From contig MJGA01000011.1 in the NCBI GenBank assembly GCA_001910725.1, forward strand, positions 682,001 through 746,000: a stretch of DNA of 64,000 nucleotides, written 5' to 3'. This DNA comes from Phanerodontia chrysosporium (taxonomy: Eukaryota > Basidiomycota > Agaricomycetes > Polyporales > Phanerochaetaceae). Position numbers and translations under genes: made by a program. Within the stretch, counting starts at the first letter, position 1; each line of letters opens with the position of its first letter. Below, piece by piece: positions 22,991-34,139 of the stretch. The notes below the pieces were generated by a model, which was not told where the DNA came from, ran no database searches, and saw only the letters and a list, made by a program, of their open reading frames with translations.

Positions 22991-24024
22991 ATGTCTCTTC
23001 CAGTCGTCGAAGGCGAGGCACCATACCACGTACCCGGCGTCGACAAGCCGTGTAAGACGTGGTACAAAGTTGTCGGCGACCTCAAAGGGAGCAAGAAGGT
23101 CCCGCTTGTGGCGTTGCATGGCGGGCCGGGCTTCGCACATGATTACCTCCTCCCACTCGCTGACCTCTCGGCTGACCCGTACAAGATCCCCTTGGTTTTC
23201 TACGACCAACTCGGCGGCGGACGCAGTACACATCTCCCCGAGAAGAATGGCGACGAGGCTTTCTGGACGGAGCAGCTCTTCGAGGACGAGTTCCACAACC
23301 TTATGAAACACCTCGGGATCGAGCAGTACGACGTGATCGGTCACTCATGGGGAGGCATGCTCGCTGAGCGCATGGCTGCCAAGCACCCCAAGGGCCTGCG
23401 CCGGCTTATCCTCACCGACTCGCTCGCAAACATGCAGATGTGGGCCGACTCGGCACGGAAGTTGCTTCGGAAGCTTCCCAAGGCTATCCAGGTGGGTACC
23501 ATATACATCGTTGCTGCAGATGGAGGATGTCTCATGACGAATATAGGATGCGGTGGAGAAACACGAGAAGGAAGGTACCACGGATAGCCCTGAATACCAG
23601 GCTGCTATCGCGGAGTTCTTCAAGGCCTACGTTCTGCGCGTAGATCCTTGGCCGGCTGAGTTCATGCACGTCCTCGAGATGTACGAGAAGGACCCGACCG
23701 TCTACCATACCATGTGCGTCATCGAGTTTCAGTGCGAGTTTCGGGCGTCCCGCAGCTGACAACCTCATCGGCAGGCTCGGTCCCTCCGAGTTCACTATAA
23801 CTGGCTCGCTCAAACACTGGGATATTATCAAGGAGTTACACAAGATCAATGTGCCGACGCTCGTGCTAAACGGGCGGTATGATGAGGCAACCGATGAGGT
23901 CGTCGCACCGTTGTTCTGGCACATCCCCAAAGTACGCTGGTATACGTTCCCGGACAGCAGTCACATGCCGTATTGGGAGGAGCGCGGAGCGTACATGAAG
24001 TTTGTTGCAGAGTTTCTCGAGTAA
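22991..24024 (+). CDS. Proline iminopeptidase-like alpha/beta hydrolase, copy 1
   Basis: Serine hydrolase of the S33 proline-iminopeptidase / L-amino-acid-amidase type, probably cytosolic. It cleaves N-terminal proline or amino-acid amides in characterised relatives. Three exons (22991-23491, 23547-23713, 23775-24024) give 305 residues in phase. Motifs: oxyanion HGGPG at 23116 region (VALHGGPGFAHDYLLPL), FYDQLGGGRS, nucleophile elbow GHSWGGML (catalytic Ser), a cap domain (exon 2), then VPTLVLNGRYDEATDEV with the acid Asp, and PDSSHMPYWEE with the catalytic His. All triad positions are intact. No signal peptide. The neighbouring minus-strand gene is a paralogue, arranged tail to tail with 81 bp between stop codons. 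Confidence 0.88.
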
Positions 24025-24105
24025 GAACTAGTGTAGATTGCAAAGTCGATGTAAATGAGCAGCATGAGTCTCGGAAGATGGTTGCTGACTACGTGGACAG
24101 GGGTT

Positions 24106-25141
24106 CTACTCTGAGTAAGGCCCATAGAAAAACTCCCGGACTACCTCCAAGTACCTCTCTTTCTCTTCGATATGCGGCATGTGACTAGAATTTGGGAAGG
24201 TGATCCACCGAGCCTTGGGAATGCGTTGAAACCACGGCGCGACGACACTGTCGCGGGCTTCGTCATAGAATCCGTTGATCAGCAGTGTCGGGACCAATAT
24301 TTTGTGCGCGTCATCAAGCATACTCCACTCCTTCAAAGGTCCGGTGATGTGGAATTCAGAGGGGCCATTCCTGTACAACGGTGAGCAGCAGAGCTAGGAG
24401 ACATATCAATAGCGCATACATCGTGTAGTAGACAGTAGGGTCTTCCTCGAGCATCCGGAACCCAATAGAAACTATCTCCGGAGTAGGCTGGACGCGACAT
24501 ACATGGCGGTCGTAGAATACCTGCATTGCGTCCTTGTATTCTTGTGAGTCCGTAGTACCTTCATTTTCATGCTTCTTAAGAGTGTCCTACCGCGGTTCAC
24601 TTGATGAGTAAGCACACGGACGTCGCACGAACGAGACGAACCTGCACGTCCTGAGGAAGTAGCGACAGCAGGTGGTTTGCTGCTTCCACCCATAGTTCCA
24701 TGCTCGCAGGACTGTCGGCTATCACCAAGCGATGAAGTCCCCTCGGCTGACGACTCGCCCAGCGACCCATGAGCATTCCGCCCCATGATTGACCGAGTAC
24801 GTTGTAGTTGTCCTGGACTCCCAGATACCGTACGACATTATCGAACTCGGTCAGGAAGAGCTCCTCGACCCAGAACGTAGTGTCGCCGTTCTTCTCCGGG
24901 AGATGCGATGACCGACCACCGCCAAACTGGTCGTAGAAGATCACCACGGTCTGACCGTCGTCGGCCAGATCGGCGAGAGGTAAGAGGTAGTCGTGATTCA
25001 TTCCAGGACCACCGTGCACAACGACCAGCGGGCGTCTCTCTGTCTCGTTCAAGTTGCCGTAAACCTTGCAATAGGTAAGCATGGTTTGTCGACACCGGGC
25101 ACGGTGAAGGGTATGTGGTGCTCAGTGAAAGATGGTGCCAT
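24106..25141 (-). CDS. Proline iminopeptidase-like alpha/beta hydrolase, copy 2 (frameshifted N-terminus)
   Basis: Paralogue of the plus-strand copy, with the same three-exon layout: 24642-25082 (or from 25141), 24420-24586 and 24106-24370. Intact motifs: VVVHGGPGMNHDYLLPL, FYDQFGGGRS, GQSWGGML, VPTLLINGFYDEARD and FPNSSHMPH. The conserved N-terminus (ATG at 25141; EHHIPFTVPGVDKPC) is in a different frame from the rest, and one base appears to be missing near 25081. Translation from the ATG at 25082 (MLTYCKVYG) still gives 290 residues with the whole catalytic core but lacks the first beta strand. The frameshift could be real decay or a sequencing error. A TATATAA box sits 42 bp upstream of the upstream ATG. 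Confidence 0.8.
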
Positions 25142-25182
25142 CTGCCAGCTTGTATATGGGATGCATTAAACGATCAAGTTAC

Positions 25183-25189
25183 TTATATA
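25183..25189 (-). promoter_or_regulatory. TATA box of iminopeptidase-like copy 2
   Basis: TATATAA on the minus strand, 42 bp before the ATG at 25141. Confidence 0.55.
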
Positions 25190-25536
25190 CGCACCTGTGA
25201 GTCAACCCCGCCCGTTTAGGAGCGAATATTTTCGTCAGACCGCGTGGCCATCAGAGCGAACATGTTGTAGCACAGGTGTGCCCGATAACGGCCTGTCTCG
25301 ACATTATCCGTCAATTTGGCGTCGCAGTACCGGTATACTTTTGGCGCAGTGCGTCGAGTTGAAATCCGTCCAGACAGAAGTCGTATCGTAGGATGCAAGC
25401 AAAGTTGGAACTTCGCCTCTAGCGGCCTCCGGCGCTTGCAGGGCGCCAATATTTGCCATGCATTCAACCGCGAGCGCACACCCGCGAAGCTTTCCTCTAC
25501 AACTTGTCCCCGTCATCTAGCAACATCAACACGTCC

Positions 25537-28400
25537 ATGGCGATACGACCGGAGCACAAGGCCGAAATTGAGGCCATACTGCAAACTCTTCTCGATACTA
25601 CAGTGGGCACGCAGCGCGGCCGGAGACGTCGGATCGCGGATATGTTCTTGGATTTAGTGAACAAGAATGACTGGGCAGAGTACTACGAGGTCGGCGGTAA
25701 TGAACGTCTACCATAGATGCACTCTATTGATAATAACTATTCTATCTTAGCTCATTCCGAACCCTAGAGCACTGAATGGCGTGAAGGAGGCCCTTGCGAA
25801 GAATACGTACAAAGACCCACTGCAGGCCTATGAAGATCTCAACCTTGTCTTCCTAAACGCGTTATTTTACAATGAAGAAGCAAGTCAGATCTCAAAAGAT
25901 GCGGGTCAACTCAAGGTGCGTGTAAGACGCGTATACCCTGTTACCCATGCTCATTGAACAACCAGCGTATCCTGGACGAAGAATGGCGGAAAAGGCCGCT
26001 TCCCCCTCCACCTGAAACACTTCCTGCTACATCTCCACAAGTCGTGCACAACGTCCCTCTCCCTGAACACGCTTTGACCTCCTCTTCAACGGGAGCGGTG
26101 CAGAAATCTGCCGCAGACTCAGCTGCTGCAGCCACCCTCATATCCCCGGCCACACCTGCGCCCCAGCCTCTGTCCACACCTCAATCACCACCTCCACCTG
26201 AGGCTGACCCCAAATTAACCGCCAGAGCTACCCCTGCTCCGACAAATCGCGCAACCACAGTGCCGGCGACACCTGAACGGCAGCTCACGCCAGACATGGA
26301 TATAGATGTCGGCGGCAGTCCAGAACCGGAAACTGCTGCGCAGGACATGGCTCTCGATGGGGAGAGCGATGCAATCGTGCAGCAATTAGAAAGGGGACTG
26401 CCGCGGTGGGAGGGTTTTGTAGACGTAGGATGGGCGGATGATATTTCCGAGGTAACGTTGGCCTTCTTCACACGATACCTTTTCCTGATTAATTGGTTTG
26501 CAGGAACGGATGCTGGCTATAATAAAGCTGTCTGTGAATACGAGGACTCAAGGTAATTAGCACCCCGCGCTGTCTTGCTGGTTCTCATACACGCTCCAGT
26601 GGTACTAGGTTAGCATCGTCGCTGGAAGCTATCCCAGAAGATTCTGAGATCGCGGAAACGCCATATAAAGCACGTATATTGCTCTAACTTTGGTCTAGAT
26701 GCTAACTGCTATCAACTTAGAGCCCATTATCGTTATCACTCGTAGAGGTGAGTCATCACACGGTTGTTAGAAATTTGCATCTGCAGCTAACCCGTCTGCG
26801 TTGCCAAGGCACGCGCTAAGGAGAAGGCATATCAGTCCGTCGACTTCGACAAAGATATGGAGAAGCTATTTCTCAAAGGTCGACGATGGTACGAACCTAC
26901 TACCGATGGTTACGCTAGGGTTGTCATCCTGCAGCGTTTCTATCAAGCCCTTGTTTCTCCCGAACCGCCATCGGGCCCGCCCTTCGTGTCCAACACGAAC
27001 TTCGCCGGTCTTCCGGCTGCACCAGGAACCGCCAAGCCGTTGCACAGCTCTGACGCAGACGGGGTGCCCGGGGTGACCACTTATCGTGTGTCCACACGGG
27101 ACAGGCAATTTGTGGACTACATCACTACAAAGGATGGACGATCAAATTGGCAGATTGGGTACACCTAGCGAATTGCGACGACCCCTGCCGCCCGATTATC
27201 GGGCAGGTATTCAGGTGTTGGTATTCAGAAGAGCCGTATGTTTGTTTGCGTCCTATTCAAGCTCTCTCTATCGATGCTGATGTTTTGCTGTCATAGGACG
27301 AAGAAAGGCCGCCCTGGAATTACTGTTTGCTGGTATTACCGCCCTGAACAGACATTTCATCCAGCTATGCGCCAGTTCTGGGAGAATGAGATCTTCAAAA
27401 CCAGTACGCCTTTGCACATCAGTCCTGTTTTCTCCATTCTGCAATTAATCCGTATCGTATAGGCCATTTTGCAGATCATCCCATTGAAGATCTACTCGAA
27501 AAGGTCGCGTGCCAATTCACCGCGCGTCACATCCGAGGTCGCCCTCGCCCACCGTACTGGTACCCCGGCTGGCCCCTGTATGTGTGCGACAGCCGATACA
27601 ACGACCGTGAGCGCATCTTCGTCAAGATCAAAAACTGGAACTCGTGCGTTCCGGAAGAAGTCCGCAAGTCAGCAGAGTTCATGCCCATCTATCCATTCGA
27701 ACGCCCAGTCTTCCCGCGTCGCTTCGCGAGTCCCTTCGCTACCGGAAAGCCCGTGCCGGGACATGCACCGGGTGGTATTGGTGACACTATCGAACGGCCC
27801 GACGGTGAGAAATTAGAAGGCGGTGGTATCGGGAGGAAGAGGCCGCGGAGGAATGCCCCCACTGCCCCTGGCCGCGTAGACATGACAGATCGCGTTGGGC
27901 AAAGCAAAGGCCTATACGTCGGCCCGCCTATTCATGAACAACCAACTCCAACTACACCGTCAGCATATGAGCCGCAGGCGTACTTGCAGCAGTATGCGCG
28001 TTTACCACCACGGCCAGCCGTTGACAGGTCGATACTCACCGCGGCAGGAGGTGCCGCCTTAGGCACAAATGGTGTAACGGAACGGTTGCCGCCTGAGACC
28101 GGTGCGTGTACTTGGTGTATGCAGCATGAAGTATGCTCAATGCAGACTTTAGCTAAATATTTCGACCGCGATCCGGAAACAAACGAGGTTCTCTGGTTTG
28201 CCGGACCTCCTATAGATGTTGGACATCCGCAGTCTCTGGGATACAGCCTTGATTATCTCAACTTCCTAGTGCGGAAGCGGAGGAAATGTGGGCCTGGTGA
28301 CGCACATATCACTGACACACATTTGATGCAGGCAAAGCCTCAGCTCACCATGACAGAACAGGTTCACAACTTGCTGGCAGAGCTTGATGTATCACTGTGA
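25537..28400 (+). CDS. Bromodomain-BAH protein, Rsc1/Rsc2-like
   Basis: Likely subunit of the RSC (SWI/SNF-type) chromatin remodeller, acting in the nucleus on acetylated nucleosomes. The ATG at 25537 starts MAIRPEHKAEIEAILQTLLD. A bromodomain follows over the first exons: NKNDWAEYYE, IPNPRALNGVKEALAKNTYK, LNLVFLNALFYNEEAS (NA-x-x-YN contains the acetyl-lysine-binding Asn). A Pro/Thr-rich linker and an acidic PRWEGFVDVGWADDISE segment come next. The BAH domain is about 27080-27500 (TYRVSTRDRQFVD, then RPGITVCWYYRPEQTFHPAM, FWENEIFKT and ICQFTARHIRGRP-like text). After it come YVCDSRYNDRERIFVKIKNW and a disordered C-terminus with a basic KRPRRN patch. The second bromodomain of yeast Rsc1/2 is not visible. 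Many introns are inferred; boundaries near 26530-26830 are approximate. Stop at 28398-28400. Confidence 0.8.
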
Positions 28401-28495
28401 TGTTCACTGTATTGCTCTTAGCTTGTCTCCCCTATACCTTTGAGCTCAAAGTTTGATCTTGAATGTGATGAAGAATTAGAGTGATTGGCAGAAAA

Positions 28496-28704
28496 TGTAA
28501 GAGTCGAGAATGAGGTAGATTCTAAACGGGAATACAAGATACTAGCTTGGAGAAAAGGAAACGAGAGTCCTAGCCTTATATACGTCTAACCTAGCCTATG
28601 ACTAAGGAAGGGACAGTGACATTAGTAAGGCGGAAACTGGCTGAGTAATAATACAACAATAATGACTAAGAAAAAGAAAAATATTTGTCAGCACATTCGT
28701 AACA
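28496..28704 (-). repeat. Element 1 3' LTR
   Basis: 209 bp, 98% identical to the other LTR. It contains a TATA box (TATATAA on the minus strand). The purine-rich AAGGAGGAG lies a few bases inside. Confidence 0.95.
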
Positions 28705-28741
28705 TTAGCTCCTCCTTGACGATCGAACCCCGTGAGATCCT

Positions 28742-29881
28742 TCAAGCCTCCTCTTTAATAGCGTCAACGTCAATAACCTCCACTCCAGCTGGAGGGGCCC
28801 GTCCTTTGCCCTTGCGCTGGTGACGGCGACGTGGGGTGGGGATGATGTTGGATGGGCCGGCTTCAGGTCGCGCAGATGATCGACGGCGCAGGTTGGGTTG
28901 AGGATGGCCGCGATGCTGCGCGGTGCGTTTGAGCTTGGCGAGTTGTCCTCGTTCGAGTGTCTCTCTGGTGGAATGATCGAAGTACGTGTCCCAAACTCCC
29001 GCGACGAGGGCTCGGACGTTGTCATTGCCTTGGGCGAACTCGTGCAGGAGAGCGTCGTGGTTCGCCTTGGTTTCTCGAACGAGTTGCATTTTGCGGCTGA
29101 TGGCCATGTCCATTTGCATGACGGTTCCTCGGAGTGTTGCGTGGATGCCGTCAATCTCTTCATCGAGATCGTTGATGCGCTGGGCGAGGTCAACGTTGAG
29201 CTGTGCAAGACCTGCATATAGTGCGCAGGGGGCCTTCTTTGCTGCCTCAGCTCGTAGCGCTTCGGCGGTGTGATCGTGGTGGAAGATGTTGGTGATACAC
29301 TCGCGGGGGTGAGGACGACTGGCTCTTTCGTCGAGTTGCTTGTAGAGGTCTTCCATGAGGAGCGCGTATGCGTTAGGGCGGTAGTCGAGGGTAAAGGGTG
29401 CGGGTTGGTCGACGACCATAGGCTCGGGGATAGGGACGGGCTCGGGAGAGGGCTCGGGTGTGTTGCCGGGGGTGACATATTGGTTGCGGATGACCTCGAC
29501 CCAGTGACTGTCGGCTTCGAGCTTCTTGCTTGTTTGATGGAGGGGTTCGTCGAGGTTGTGCTGTTCGGCTTCGTTGAGTTCCTTTTGCCATTCTCGGAGG
29601 GCGTGGCTGACAATGTTGACTCTGTCGTGCTTGTGGAAGTTGTCGAATGCTGTGAGGATGAAGCCACGGATAGGATCTTTGTTTGTGGTGGCACCGACGT
29701 TGTCGGGGATACGGTGGAGAAGGTGGTGGATGAGGAGGTAGCGGGTGAGTTGGTGTGTGTCGTTGCATAGGTCGATGGCGGAAATCTCGAAATTGTTGGG
29801 GAACGTGACGGTGTCGTTGATGACCTGCTCGTCGACAGTGTTGACAGCGATGGCGTTGTTGGAGGACGTGGAAGATGACAT
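28742..29881 (-). CDS. Element 1 ORF3 of unknown function, overlapping pol
   Basis: 379-residue ORF downstream of the chromodomain, from ATG 29881 (MSSSTSSNNAIAVNTVDEQV) to the stop at 28742-28744. It looks like a real protein: balanced composition, acidic Pro-rich middle (TPEPSPEPVPIPEPMVVDQP), a helical probable coiled-coil (LNVDLAQRINDLDEEIDGI) and a basic C-terminus (RRRHQRKGKGRAPPAG). It has no signal peptide or membrane segment, so it is not an envelope-like protein. The pol reading frame also stays open across the whole ORF, to 28705, as a Ser/Thr/Pro-rich stretch. I do not recognise a family. How it would be expressed (spliced RNA, reinitiation) is not visible. Confidence 0.6.
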   Translation of the reverse strand: MSSSTSSNNAIAVNTVDEQVINDTVTFPNNFEISAIDLCNDTHQLTRYLLIHHLLHRIPDNVGATTNKDPIRGFILTAFDNFHKHDRVNIVSHALREWQKELNEAEQHNLDEPLHQTSKKLEADSHWVEVIRNQYVTPGNTPEPSPEPVPIPEPMVVDQPAPFTLDYRPNAYALLMEDLYKQLDERASRPHPRECITNIFHHDHTAEALRAEAAKKAPCALYAGLAQLNVDLAQRINDLDEEIDGIHATLRGTVMQMDMAISRKMQLVRETKANHDALLHEFAQGNDNVRALVAGVWDTYFDHSTRETLERGQLAKLKRTAQHRGHPQPNLRRRSSARPEAGPSNIIPTPRRRHQRKGKGRAPPAGVEVIDVDAIKEEA

Positions 29882-32800
29882 GTCGACTCTGGGTCTGAGT
29901 GTTGGGAGCGGGGTGTAGCTGCGTCGAGTGGTGGAGGCTGCTGTCTTCCAGCTTTCAGAGCTCGCGTCCTTTTATATTCCTCAAGGAGTTCCTTGGCATT
30001 GGTCAGGTGTGACTCGGGTTCCCATGAGTTTTCTGCCGTTGGTTGGTCTTTCCACCTTATCAGGTATCTTCTTCCGTTGCCCCAGGGTCTGTCTGCCAAG
30101 ATGGCTTCGACTTCGTACTCCTCGTGTCCGTCGATAAGGTCAGGTGGTGGTGCCAAGAAGTTCTTCCCGTGTTGCGCCGTTTCGTGATAGGCTGATAACA
30201 GAGACGCGTGTACCACGGGGTGGATCTTCGTTGTCTTCGGGAGTTTCAGCTTGTACACGAGGCGAGATAGAACCTTCTCGATCTTGTACGGCCCGTGTCT
30301 TTTGGGCGCAAGCTTCTTGAACGGGTAGCCATACTCGTGGTGAGTCATTTCCAACCAGACCTTCTGACCTTCTTTGAATGGTTCAAAGTGTCGGCAAATT
30401 CGGCCCGCCATCTGCACTGTTGTGTAATCCATCGCCGCGTTGGCTTCCTCTTGTGCACGCTGTCGTCTGCGGAACCATTCGAGAGTTGACGGAACCTTGG
30501 ACTTTGCAAATTGCATCGGGAATGCCACCGGATGTGATCCGTACATCAGGAAGAATGGTGATTGCTTCGTGGCCGAGTGTTCTCGATTGTTGAACGCGAA
30601 TTCCATATTGACAATGTAGTTGGACCAATCGTGTGGGTGGTTCGAACAGAATATCCGAAGGTACGACTCGATTTCGCGGTTCATGCGTTCGGTTTCGCCA
30701 TCTGTCTGGGGGTGGTATGCCGTGCTCATTCGTTGATCGGTTCCTGTCAACTTCCAGAGTTCCTCCATGAATCGTGAGTTGAATTGCGGGCCTCTATCCG
30801 AGAGGAAGACGTCTGGCATGCCAAACCGCCGAAAGACATTGTCGTGGTAATACGTGGCTGTCATTGTGGCGTCGGTCTTCTCCGTGCATGGAATAAGAAT
30901 TACCCCCTTCGTAGAGTCATGGTCGACCACGACCATAAGAGCAGTAAAACCCTTGGACAATGGGAGATGCGTGATGAAGTCGCAGGTAACGAAGGCGAAT
31001 GGCTGGTCGCGCTTCGTTCCTTTGATAGGTTGCAACAGTGGTTTCGTGGGATGTGTGTTAACCTTCATCTGTTGGCATGTGGCGCAGCCTTTGACATACG
31101 CCGAAACAAAGAATCGTAGGCCTGGCCAGTAGAAATCGCGGAGTACCAGTTCGGCCGTCTTGAATCGCCCAGGGTGCCCTGATACTGGGGAATCATGATA
31201 GAGGGCTACCACTCGTCGCCGAAGCGCAGTGTTCTCAGAGACGTAGCATTTGTCGTGATAGAACAACAGCCCCCCATCTATGGTCCAGTCGGGTCGCTCC
31301 GTGCGAACCGGCATCGGGAGCTTCGGATCGTGCAAGGCTGCAAGGATCTTCGTGGCAAATTCGTCGCCGTCGAGGGTCGATTGGATGAATCGTCGGAGAT
31401 CGAGATCAACCGGGTGGTCATGGACTGGGATGTCGTCGTCATCTTTTGTTAACATGCTGGTGGCTAGAGACAGGGAATGAATCTTGCGAGTGTGAAAGAG
31501 TTCGTCTGGGAGAAGTATGAGGTCAACGTTGTCATCTGCGGTATGGCTGGGGTGTAGGGTTCTGGTTATGGCATCAGCCTGAACGAGTTGCGTGCCTGGA
31601 CAGTGATGCAGAGAGAAGTTGAACTGCGACAGGAAAAGGTGCCATCGCGCTTGTCGTCGGTTGAGGCGCCGAGGGGATCGGAAGTACGTCAGGTTCTTAT
31701 GGTTGGTGAGGATACGGACCGGTTGCTTTGCACCAAGAAGGTAGTGACGCCAAGCTTCGAGGGCATGGATGATTGCAAGGAGTTCTCGATCATATATCTC
31801 GTAATTGCGTTCCGCGGGCAACAAGCTTTGTGAGAGGTACGCCACGGGGTGCCATTCACCGTTCGAGTCCTGTTGGCATAAGACCACCGCTGTCGCAACA
31901 AGCGAGGCGTCGCATTCGAGAACGAAAGCTTTCGATGGATCTGGGGTCATGAGCACCGGTGCCGAGGTGAACCATCGTTTCAGTTCTTGAAAGGCTTCTT
32001 CGCATGCTGGGGACCAAATAAAGGGTACGTCCTTTCTGGTGAGTTCGACGAGGGGTCGTACGATGTCAGAGTAATGGTCGATAAACCGTCGGTAGAAATT
32101 GCTGAATCCAAGGAACCCTCAGACCTGTTTGACGGTGGTTGGCGTAGGCCACTCGAGGACGCCCTTCACTTTGACCGGGTCCATAAGGATCTGATTGTGT
32201 GAGATGATCATCCCAAGGAACTCGACCTGAGCGACATGGAAGTCGCATTTCTCCGGTTTGACGAATAGATCATTCTGCGCTAAGCGTTCAATTACTCGTA
32301 ACGTCTTTTGCTGCAGGTCTTCGTCATCGTGGCCACAGATGAGGATATCGTCCATATATATCTTGAGCCATCCTTCACCAAGCATATCGCCAAAGATGTT
32401 GTTCATCATGGCTTGGAACGTTGCGGGTGAATTGCAGAGGCCAAAGAACATGACGGTAGGTTCGAATAGTCCGCGTTTCGTTTTGAACACCGCTTTCCAC
32501 TGGTCCCCGTCCTTGATTCGAACGTTGTTATAGCCCGAGCAAAGGTCCATCTTGGTGAACTTGTGGAATCCTTTAACCTGATCGAGGAGGTCTGAGATGA
32601 GGGGTAGAGGATACGCATTCCTTACTGTCCCTTCATTAAGGTATCGGTAGTCCTGACAGGGTCGGAGGTTGCCATCCTTTTTGCCAACGAAAAAGAAGGG
32701 CGATGCCATAGGAGACTTCGACGATCGGATATAACCTTTGCGGAGGTTTTCGTCGATAAACTCGTTCATCTTTTCCTCTTCCAACGGTGACAATGGGTAA

Positions 32801-33219
32801 ACCTTGCAATCTTTGGGTAAGAAATCGGGTTTGAGGTCGATAGCATGATCGTAGGGTCGAGATTCAGGGAACCGTTCGGATGCTTGCTTCTCGAAAACGT
32901 GTTGATACTTGGCAAGGTACGACGGAATATCCTTGGGTTTCGTCTGTGCTCCGTCTTCTTGTGCGAGTGCCATAGCCGGGTTGATTTTTGCGTTGATTTG
33001 TAGGTCCCAGATGGTTTGCGCCGTGGTAGAACTGATGGGTACTGTGTAGATTGTGGGATCACCAGGATTATAGAATGCCACGAAGTCAGCGTCCGTGTGT
33101 AGTTCTGCGAATTCTGTTGTGCCGATAAAGAACTCCGGGGGTGCATCAGGGTCTTGTGCGACTCTTACTGCTCGAATAGCGATGTTTAGCAGGTGTTGGA
33201 ATTTGTCCTGTAATTTTAC

Positions 33220-33612
33220 GCCTGTCGAGCCAAAACCCTGTTCCCCCCGTTCTGTGTCATCGAGTTTCTCTACCTCTTGTACCTGCGGGAGACGAATCTG
33301 CTCGGTAATGAGTTGGGCCACTCGATCTCCTGCCTGGACGTGGAACGAGTTGTCCGTGTTGTTGACCAGTATGACTTGAAGTTCTCCAGTAAAATCTCGA
33401 TCTACAACCCCTGCTGCGACATCGACGCCTTTGAGAGTGAGCCCGCTTCGTGGTGCGATCCGTGCGTAAGTTCCTGTTGGAGGTTTAACCTTGATTCCTG
33501 TTGGAACTTTTACTCGAGAGCGGGGCGGAATGTCAAGGTTGACAGTGGATGACAGGTCGAGTCCCGCAGCTTCGCTGCTTCCTCGAGTTGGAAGGTGTCC
33601 TCCTACTCGTTC
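33220..33612 (-). other. dUTPase domain within element 1 pol
   Basis: All five trimeric-dUTPase motifs are present and intact: AAGLDLSS (1), APRSGLT (2), GVVDRDFTGE (3, with the catalytic-type Asp and the residues of the uracil pocket), GDRVAQLI (4) and RGEQGFGSTG (5). The domain lies between the protease and the RT. Its likely role is hydrolysis of dUTP to keep uracil out of the cDNA. Confidence 0.9.
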
Positions 33613-34139
33613 GACCAGTATGTGGGTCTTGAGGAGTTCCTCTTCGTCCTGGCTAGCAACTTGGATTATTTGTTCCTCTTCGTCCGGTAGTTCTTCTACT
33701 GTGGGTCGCGGGACTGAAAAGTCCAAGGTTCCTTTCTTCCAATCGATACGAGGGTTGTGTTTTCGCAGCCAGTCGATTTCTAGGATAGCTTCTTGTTTAC
33801 CGAGGTATGTGACGAGGAACTGTTCCTTTACGACCTTGGGTCCGATGGTGACATGGGTTTCAACATAGTTGCGGATGTTCCCCAGTTGATTCGGAGTTCC
33901 GTCTACGTTGTACACCGGTATTGGTTGTCGAAGTGGTTTCTCCTGAAGTCCGAGCCGTCGGACAACCGTTCGGTCGATGAACTTTCCTTGAGCTCCAGAG
34001 TCGATGAGGGTGGTGACTTTATTTCCAGCATTGGTACTCGATTCAATGATAACGGGGATCTTCATTGACTGGTTCTTCATATCGGCTACTAGTACAGAAG
34101 AAATCGAGTATCGTTGAGGATGAACAGCTGGCGTTCTCC

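Noticed and set aside
28705..29881. Ser/Thr/Pro-rich extension of element 1 pol as a defined domain
   Set aside because: Low complexity and overlaps the better-looking ORF3; most likely not a functional domain, though the overlap itself is reported.
28742..29881. Envelope gene in element 1
   Set aside because: ORF3 has no signal peptide, membrane segment or fusion-type motif.
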